Of a stretch of DNA of 64,000 nt, positions 56,281 through 64,000 are shown in pieces; within the stretch, counting starts at the first letter, position 1; each line of letters begins with the position of its first letter. This stretch comes from Mytilus californianus (Eukaryota; Mollusca; Bivalvia; Mytilida; Mytilidae): the NCBI RefSeq assembly GCF_021869535.1, contig NW_026262659.1, positions 12,640,321 to 12,704,320 on the forward strand, read 5' to 3'. A model generated the notes under the pieces. It saw only the letters and a list, made by a program, of their open reading frames with translations, was not told the DNA's origin and searched no databases. The translations under genes and the position numbers were made by a program.

Positions 56281-57123
56281 AAGTACCCAAGTTGTCTTTT
56301 AAAGTACACGGATGTCTGTGAATCCAATCTTAGATGTATTGCTAGTCAAAGTACTTAAACCAGTTTGGATGCATGGCCATGAAAGATTTAAATCGAACCA
56401 TAAACTCCAAGGTTCCTGTTTTTTCTGATGTCTGTGAACCAAATTTTAGATTGATTGCAAATCAAAGCACCCAAGTTGTCTTTTAAAGTACACGGATGTC
56501 TGAAGGATGACTGTACCACTTGAAACCCTTGATGCAATAGCCTCTATTTGAGAAGTTACCCTCTATCAAGGAAATGATGATAGGAAATGCACGCCTTGAA
56601 AATTGATCGAGCCTTGGAATATCGCAAAATCGTTGTCCAGACAACAATCATTTGACGTCTGAGCCAACAATGTAGAGGATTAAAATCTTAAAAAGCACTT
56701 ATCAAACACAGCCAAAAATCAATGAACTTGCGCATAGCCTATATTTACATATTAGTCTTTAATTTTTCCTGTATCTAATGGTGTATGTTATAAATATTCA
56801 CATATTGTTTGCCAAAAGGAAAAGATCAATCAATGTTTCTTTTCTAAAGAACCATATATTGACAATGACGTGTGTTTCTTCTTGTAGGGTTTTTGTATCA
56901 TTGCAATCACCTACTATATGTTTTTCATATTTCATTATGTATTCTGCTATCTAAATACTTAAAGGGACGTTTTATCGCTATAAACAGCAATATTTCCACT
57001 TAATTGTATTTTACATGTCAACCACATGAATTTGATTTTATTAGCCATCAGTTTAAAGAAAATGAAATACCTTGGGGAAAATATGAAGAGTGATTGAAAT
57101 ATATTGTTTGTTTTCAAATACAT

Positions 57124-57135
57124 TTTAAGAGAGAG

Positions 57136-57174
<39 letters not shown>

Positions 57175-57180
57175 GAGTAT
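57124..57180 (+). repeat. (GA)n microsatellite, right arm
   Basis: Counterpart of the left-arm CT tract, interrupted by GAAAAA near the start and a GACA near the end. Confidence 0.9.
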
Positions 57181-60100
57181 ATTTGATACCCCGTACTCTG
57201 ACAACACATATTTCTCTGTAGTTTAGAAATAAATATATATTCTAAGTTTCACTCCTCAATCTGTTACCAAGAAATAAAGAAATTCTTAGTAACGTAATGT
57301 TAGATTTAAATTTGAGGTTAAGGTTAAACTGCGTTCAAACGTAGTACACATATCAACTACATTATTATTGAAGCAGAATTTGGTTTGATTGACAATTTTC
57401 CTGCAAGATATTTGAAATTCGATTAAATGTGCAATTATATGACAGTTCCATTTAAAAAGCGATAAAGTTGCTGTTTATGAGTACAGTATATTGTATAGAG
57501 AATGGTGATGAGGCTTAACCATCAAAATGTAGATTTGCATTTCTAAACAGCTTAATTGAGTTCGACATGTTTTGGGCAATAGACAACTATAAAACAAAAA
57601 CAAGAAACGCTTGTGTCCCAAGACTTATTGTAATCATTTAAATCCAGTACGTAAAGTACAATTATTGTCCTATACTCGTTAGCGTTGATGATTTCGTATT
57701 TTATATGTTATTGCTATTCAAATATGATTGTCCTTTAAAAGAAGTGAATGCATTTGTAATGATTGACTTTGTGGTAATGTGATATTTGTTATTTGTATAC
57801 GATAACTTCAGCAACACTTAATACTCATACTTAAAAAAACAGTTATTAGTAATTTATTTCCATGGTTTTTATTTACGCTGGTCTAACATAATTAAATGAT
57901 GATCTCCCTTTGTGAAAATGCAAATTTTGTTTTTATATTAAAATTGCATGTAGTCTAGCATTCTCGTATAATTAACCATGGACCATACTTAAGTATGAGC
58001 CTTTCATATTGTGGTAGTTATGAATATTATTTTCTTGTCCTGATATGTTCCCCGAAATTAATAAACATCTATTTAGATTTCATTGTATGTAACAAGAATT
58101 TCTTATTTTGATACAAAAGTGTTTAATCATAACAACAGTCATTTAGCTAACCAGTTTCCCTTCGTCTATGCGACTCAAGAGATTTTCTTTATCAATAATC
58201 AAATTTTACATATCATGTTTATCTGATCCATGTAATTTATTGAAATTCAATTAGATATCAGATTTCAATCTACATTCTATTTTTGTTGTATAATTTAACA
58301 TAACAGGTGTAGATATTTATTTTGTTTATACAAAATGGCTTCAATAATAGCAACCATAATGTGTATATAAAATTTAAACTTTTTTTAATTCATTTTCTAT
58401 TCTTAAATGAGACAGTAAGGGATATGACTTTGTACTTATATTAAGGAAACCAAGTAACTAGGAATTGTTTCAGCAGCAGTATAAGAAGTCAAACCTTTAA
58501 TGGAGAAATACAGTTCATCACTGCGTACAAGGGAATACAACATTTTAATTTTCATAGTAAAACATCTAGTCTAATCTAAACATATTTTAAAAACAAATTG
58601 ATACGACAGTTCACAGTGAACCGTAAAAACCTTTAAGTAATAATATATTGCAATCAATTCAAAATAATTTTTATCTAAATTAAATGTAAACAGTATTTTC
58701 ACATTCTAATTCTTTTTTTTTTCTACACTTATATGATTATAAATATTCAGATGTACAAATAATTCATGGAAGCCTTCACCGCCTGTCAATAGCGATTAAC
58801 CATCGTGTTTGGAATGCCATTGTTTTATGTACCTACATTATGTAATCCTCTCACAACAACGTTTTGGAGATTGTATTGTAACGTAGTTGCCCTCCGTCTG
58901 TAACACACTGTACAGTTTTAACAGATACACTTGATGTACACATTCAGTATATGTAGGAACAGAAGCCACAAAATCTTATCGCTATTTTTATATTAGTTGA
59001 GAGTGAATTCTCCGCGTCATGGTTTCCTTTTCAATGTTGTGGTACTGCTTTAATGGTTTTGAAACAATTTTGAATCAACTTATCATTCAAACGTAGTAAT
59101 ACTTCATCAGCAACTGCGTATAGAGTTTATATCTTTTAATATTAATTCATGTGTTACTAGAGAGCCTTAACTTCGGACAAAGACAGAGGTTTGTCTTCCC
59201 AGGATTAAGGTAATCCATTTGTACTTTCTATGGTTGTCATCACAAAATGATTGTCCGATGATGTCAAACAATATCCATTGATGCAGCAAATTGGTAAAAA
59301 TTGTCAGTTATATTTTCAGGAAGACTTTGTTCTCCTATACGATAAAATATGGTGTACCCGCATACCCATTTACGACAACTCAGATCAAACGTAAAGCCAC
59401 AAAATACGAAGCAAAAGTGTCGGAAATTCATTAGTATTGTCTCTTATTACAGAACTAAGTTGAACACCATATTGATGAATTAAAAAAAATGTAATTAGTA
59501 TAGTACGGAGGCCACTATCAACACTCATTGGTAGACATGTTCCACCTTTGCCAAGTACTTTATTAAGCAAGTGTATTCTATATACGGTATGTTCTATCAA
59601 CTACAAACACTTTTAATCAACGTCTTTGTCAATATACTATCAACTACTAACACTTTTTGTTAGCGTCTTTGTCAAATTTACTATCAACTAAACCAACCTT
59701 TTTGTTGGCGTCTTTGTTGGATTTATTTGTATGTTTGTTTGATTTTTTTTAGTCAGTTGTGTTGTATGTCTGTGATGTATGTTTACACAGTTTTGGTTGC
59801 TGGATCCCAATAATGGACATTATAATAGGTCATATAAGTGGGAGGTTAAGCTAGCTAAAACACCTGGTTTAATCCTACATTTTTGTAGGAAAAGGAATAT
59901 GGCAGGTTTATTTTTCTCTTTCCGTTGGCTTATAACGTATGATTTTGTCAATTTTTATAATCTGTCCACTTTTTTTAATTTACCGTGGAGTTCACTATTT
60001 TTTATATACCCTTTTTGTCATTAGACGCAAGAATAACTACTACTAAAATACAAGTTTTTTTCATTTTCCCCCCTTTATTCAAGGAAACTAGATGCTAATC

Positions 60101-60239
60101 GCATAAAAAGATGAAGTAGAATAGTGAGGCTTATTCTCATACTGTATCAAAAATAAAGGTGAATTTAAGGAACAAATGTTCTACAACAAAAACAATAAAA
60201 TATAGCTGTGTTAATATAGCAGACATATATGAAACATTG

Positions 60240-61895
60240 TTTGTCCTGGAAGTAAATTATTAGTAACACTTCATAAACGATTATTACTGTTTTGAGATAA
60301 CCTCTTACATTTTATCTGACGGTGTCGATGTCGTCTGTTGATTTAGACAGTTCTTGAAAGGTCTACCAAAAGGTATCATTCTAGTTGTTCTTGTACGTGA
60401 CATGTGATTTAAGATTTAACACGATCATGTGCAAAAATGTTCATAAATTAACTGGAGGCTTTAAAACGAACAACGTTGAAACCAAATTTTTCAACCATAT
60501 GAGGTCAACTGTTCATGAGTTGCTAATTTATGGGGTTGTGGGAGTTAGTCTTAGGAATAACTTTAATCTAGATCTTAGTTTAAATAGGTACTTTTTTTTT
60601 ATTAATATGTTGTTCATTTATAAACGAATTTTAAGAGATGAATGGACGGAAAAAAAAGTAAAATAACAAAAATACCGAACTCCGAGGAAAGTTCAAAACG
60701 GAGAAAGTCCCTAAGCAAATGGCTAAATCAAAAGCTCAAACACATCAAACGAATGGATAACAACTGTCATATTTCGGAGAACAGGCATTTCTTATGTAGA
60801 AAATGGTGGATTAAATCTGGTTTTATAACTAGCTAAACCTCTCACTTGTATGACAGTTGTATAAAATTCCATTATATTGACAACGATGTGTGTACGAACA
60901 AAAAAATCCAGACATAATAGGAAGTGATCTTATGAATTTGAAGGTATAACAGATTGACTGATTATGAAAAAGAATATTAAATAAAGGTATGGCATATCAA
61001 TACATTGATTGACTTATCGAACAAATAGATACAACGTCAAATAAGTAATTGATTGAATGATCGATTAACACCAAAGACAAATATTGTATATCATTGGTAA
61101 GTTTGACAAAAGTAGTAAACCAAGACGAAGGACTGAAGATTTAAACTGCTATTACAGCCCTTTAGGAATCGTTTATAATTTAAATGGGGAAAGGGAAACG
61201 GGGTGTTTTATAGTGTGTTGGAAATTGTGTATCATGAAATGGTGTATGGGGCATGGTGTAATTGTGCATGATGTAATGGTGTTTGGTGTAAATGGGGAGT
61301 TTACACCATTCGAGAACTGTTAAAAAGTGGTTAAAAAGGGAAGGACTAGAACATGTAGAACATGTTTAGTTGTTTCAAGGGTTTTAATGTGCACAAATGG
61401 TGACCTTCTTCCTAAATGGCATTCATTCAACATTCACATTCCAACTGGACAGTAGTTATGGGGTTCCTTTGCGAATTGTAGAAGTCCACTTAACATATTG
61501 CTACTTTCTAGTAACGCTTTAGGGTGACGATGTTCACCTAGTTCAGTTAAGAACATTCATCAGTATGCTGGTACTCTATAGGGCACACACGATTTTTACG
61601 TGACACCAAACGGTTTAGAATATCCTACTTCAAATGCACATCACAGCAAGGAACATACAAAACCAATAATAGTTTCAGATACACAATATGTGATATATAG
61701 AATCTAACACATGTTTAAAATGTCTCTTGCAAGGTTAGAAATAGTGATACTGTAACGTCCAACCAATTCACGATTCTTTAAAGGTGGAAATTTCAATCAT
61801 TCTACAGCTACATGAAAGCATTTCTGTGGAAGATGTTAAGTTATGTGTATATATTTTTTTTTTAAGAAATTGAACCCAAACAGACTTTTTTAATA
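60240..61895 (+). mobile_element. Right-arm-specific insertion, possible retrotransposon 3' remnant
   Basis: About 1.65 kb absent from the left arm, which joins directly from GTCTGCTATATTTACACC to the GGTTCAATGTC segment near 38,110. Two adjoining frames (60,385-60,666 and 60,642-60,836) encode basic, lysine-rich peptides (for example KITKIPNSEESSKRRKSLS). AACTAGCTAAACCTCTCACT, TGTATGACAGTTG follows; the same motif occurs at 38,500. I recall this motif in mussel retroelements, but no catalytic domain is visible. Confidence 0.4.
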
Positions 61896-62734
61896 ATTTT
61901 GTAAGACATTGAACCAACACAAACTCTATGACTGCACCAACAAGAGGTGGATGATACCAAATGAATATTCAAAATATATCAGTCGAAGAGAAACGACAAT
62001 ACCATGGCAGAAGCAACGACAAGACAATCAACAGTCTTCACTACACTGCAAGCTGGTCTACAAGGTAAGACTATTTGGACCATGTGTGGTTCGATGGTAT
62101 TTGTCTTTCTGCTTAATAACACACTAAATCATACAATTTCTTTCCCGGGTGTTCGCAATAGTTTTCCATGAGCTCGAACATCTATCATTTCTAATGTAAA
62201 TGCAGTGTGTTTGTGTGTAAAACAGTAATTTAACAAACTTATCAATGGCAGTGGTAGTGGTTTTGACTTTATTTCTAAAATGTCCACTGACACCAAGGCA
62301 GATAACAGACTCTTGGCTATCAAATTCATATGACCACAACGGGTGGGTCAAGGGGACAAAAGAATGTATCGTAGAAAACATATCTAGATAAAGAACTTTG
62401 GCTATAAATTGTGGTTGAGAAGAGGTTTTTCGCATTGTTCAATACTTACTACATATGGTGGATGCATTACTATGTGTGATATGATGTACATACATACACG
62501 GTGACGCCTAATTACGGACGTCAATCTCGATATTCCAAGTGAATTGGTGCTAAAAACAATGTCATATTACAAATGGGATTTTTTTAAGTGAATGGTTCAA
62601 GTTTGGATTATGAGAGTCAATTGCCTACTGCTACCTTGTGGATCGTTTTGAGTGAAATTTTAAGACGGTCAGTATATACATGTATGTAATCTGGCTTTAT
62701 GCAAGAACTCATCAAAGCGAGCTTATAATTTGTT

Positions 62735-62778
62735 ACGCCAGACGTGCGTTCCGTCTACATAAGACTCATCAGTAGCGC
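62735..62778 (-). ncRNA. Type I hammerhead ribozyme, right-arm copy
   Basis: Minus strand: GCGCTA, intact CTGATGA (62,766-62,772), GTCTTATGTAGAC, GGAA, CGCACGTC, TGGCGT. Only GGAA departs from the catalytic consensus, so that mutation predates the arm duplication, while the CTTATGA change is specific to the left arm. Confidence 0.65.
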
Positions 62779-63041
62779 TTGAAACAAAAAATTCCAATAG
62801 AAGTTCCAAATACGGATCAGGTCATCTATGCCTGGGTTAGTAAAATCTACGTGTTTCGAGTTATTTCAGTTTTTAAAACTGAAAATTTATTGAAAACAAT
62901 GACCATATCTATGATATTTTATGTCAACTCAAAGTGCTGACTACTGGATTGTTAAAACTCTCGGGGAACAAATCTCTACCTACAATGGCATAGACCCGTT
63001 GTTTTTATAACTCATTAAAGATACCAGGATTATAATTTGTT

Positions 63042-63079
63042 ACGCCAGACGCGCATTTCGATTACATAAGACTAATCAG
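63042..63079 (-). ncRNA. Hammerhead ribozyme, right-arm copy (second unit)
   Basis: Minus strand: CTGATTA, GTCTTATGTAATC, GAAA, TGCGCGTC, TGGCGT. The cleavage triplet GTC is retained, unlike its left-arm partner at 36,955. The G-to-T change in CTGATTA is shared by both arms. It lies 307 bp from the first unit. Confidence 0.6.
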
Positions 63080-63399
63080 TGGAGCTCGAATCGACAGAGA
63101 CCTGAAACTTTTGAATGTTACCCCTGTTCTTGTACATATATTCCTGTAAATATGTTTAAACGGTTATCCGTGAGGTGATTAAGATTTTGCAAATAATTTT
63201 GTTGATTCTTAATTATACGACTGTCAAGATTACCAAACATAAAGTTTGTATTTTTTTACCAAATAGCATGATGTTTCTGAATACTACGATGAATAATGGT
63301 TTGTATCCTGATTTATTTTCTATTTTGAATTTATTATGTAAATTTTTCCGTTATCTTTTGAGTTTTTGTGCATATTAAGGTGGATTTACATACTTTTAT

Positions 63400-64000
63400 G
63401 TCGGATGTCTGTACAACACGAAGTTTAAATGACCGAGATTTTGTGTAGATACAAGTCTTTTTCTCATTCGATAAAGGTTTTTGCAGGACTTTCTGTTATA
63501 TTATTTACCAACTTACTACAATCTGTATAGAAATGCCAAAATTTCGAAAACTGGTCATTATGAATGGAGAAATTGCTACAGCCAGTCATTACGAAATCTC
63601 AGTCATGTTTTACGACATCACACCCGTTCATTACGAAATCACAGCCATGCATTATGAACAGATGAAACAAGACATCGATTAAATCAAAATGTCGTTCATT
63701 TTTTTAAAGAAGTGACAACTTTTTAAAATAATTTTAAAACTAAATATCATAAAAAAAATTTAAATGATGTTCAGTGTTTTGTAACGTCTTGAAACGGAAA
63801 TATTTCACAGACTTTTCGAGTATGACTTTCGATTATTATCACTGTTTCATTTGCACGAGGATAAAAGCTTATGTGAACGGTTACTGCCAGTCACCACTTA
63901 TAAAAATGTAGTGCTGCATATACCTACGCGTATTATCATATACAATATTATAGGTGCCTGCAGGTCACACCATAATTTATCTATACCAAATGTGCCTGCA
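63400..64000. other. No gene seen outside the right arm
   Basis: Sequence beyond the arm edge with no similarity to the left flank. It includes short repeats of a CATTACGAAATC(A/T)CAG motif (63,587-63,650). Nothing else is recognised. Confidence 0.5.

Larger units (their letters stand above)
50306..63398 (-). repeat. Right arm of giant inverted repeat
   Basis: About 13.1 kb, reverse complement of the left arm and collinear with it throughout. It lacks the left-arm hammerhead element (empty site GCAGTTTAACC on the minus strand at 57,318-57,328) and the left-arm family A insertion (junction near 59,785). It has its own extra blocks at about 55,488-56,280 and 60,240-61,895, fewer minisatellite units, and an expanded G tract at 55,229-55,275. 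No intact gene is visible in either arm. Confidence 0.9.

Noticed and set aside
36640..63398. The palindrome as the terminal repeats of one giant transposon (Maverick-type or similar)
   Set aside because: No polymerase, integrase, capsid or recombinase coding sequence in the arms or spacer, and no target duplication seen at the outer edges.
1..64000. tRNA or rRNA genes
   Set aside because: I looked for cloverleaf-forming segments with A and B box motifs and for conserved rRNA blocks and found none I could support; a tRNAscan-SE run would be decisive.

Overview
This 64 kb window looks like nuclear DNA of a bivalve mollusc, most likely a mussel (Mytilus or a close relative). It is AT-rich and nearly gene-free. 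It is studded with repeat families I associate from memory with mytilid genomes: the GTGGTATGATTGCCAATGAG family, CGTCCGTC-headed minisatellites, and hammerhead-ribozyme repeats. I see no bacterial gene organisation, no convincing intact host gene, no rRNA or tRNA gene and no CRISPR. Almost every recognisable coding stretch belongs to a mobile element.

Layout. 0-8.6 kb: gene-poor DNA with a long palindrome (1.2 kb), a fragment of a Penelope-like retroelement (GIY-YIG endonuclease, inverted flanking repeats, hammerhead core; 3.65-4.55 kb) and a 255-bp duplication carrying a small cysteine-rich ORF (6.2 kb). 8.69-17.05 kb: a complete-looking DNA transposon, bounded by 21-bp identical terminal inverted repeats and a TTAA target duplication. 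It encodes a 717-residue 'Mutator-like' transposase that continues, through a one-base frameshift in an A9 run, into a YqaJ-type nuclease domain, plus a second spliced gene with a basic/serine-rich exon and a Tudor/SH3-like exon. 17-31.6 kb: tandem repeats, a palindrome, and a decayed THAP + DDE_Tnp_4-type transposase gene (23.9-25.9 kb) preceded by a 564-bp tandem duplication. 31.6-36.6 kb: dispersed repeats and two opposed arrays of a 19-21 bp AT-rich motif.

36.64-63.40 kb: one giant imperfect inverted repeat. The left arm (36,640-49,209) and right arm (50,306-63,398) are reverse complements of each other at very roughly 93-95% identity where I compared them by eye, around a 1.1 kb spacer. 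Both arms share older repeats: a LINE fragment, hairpin MITEs, CT microsatellite, minisatellite arrays and one hammerhead dimer. They differ by clean later insertions. The best is a 441-bp dimeric hammerhead element in the left arm, flanked by TTTAAC on both sides, whose empty site is readable in the right arm.

How the parts work together. Except for the TTAA transposon, in which transposase, nuclease and accessory protein may cooperate in transposition, the parts are independent genomic parasites. The palindrome acts as an internal dating control for insertions. Main caution: several breaks lie in homopolymers, so assembly error is possible. All family assignments are from recognition by eye, with no database search.
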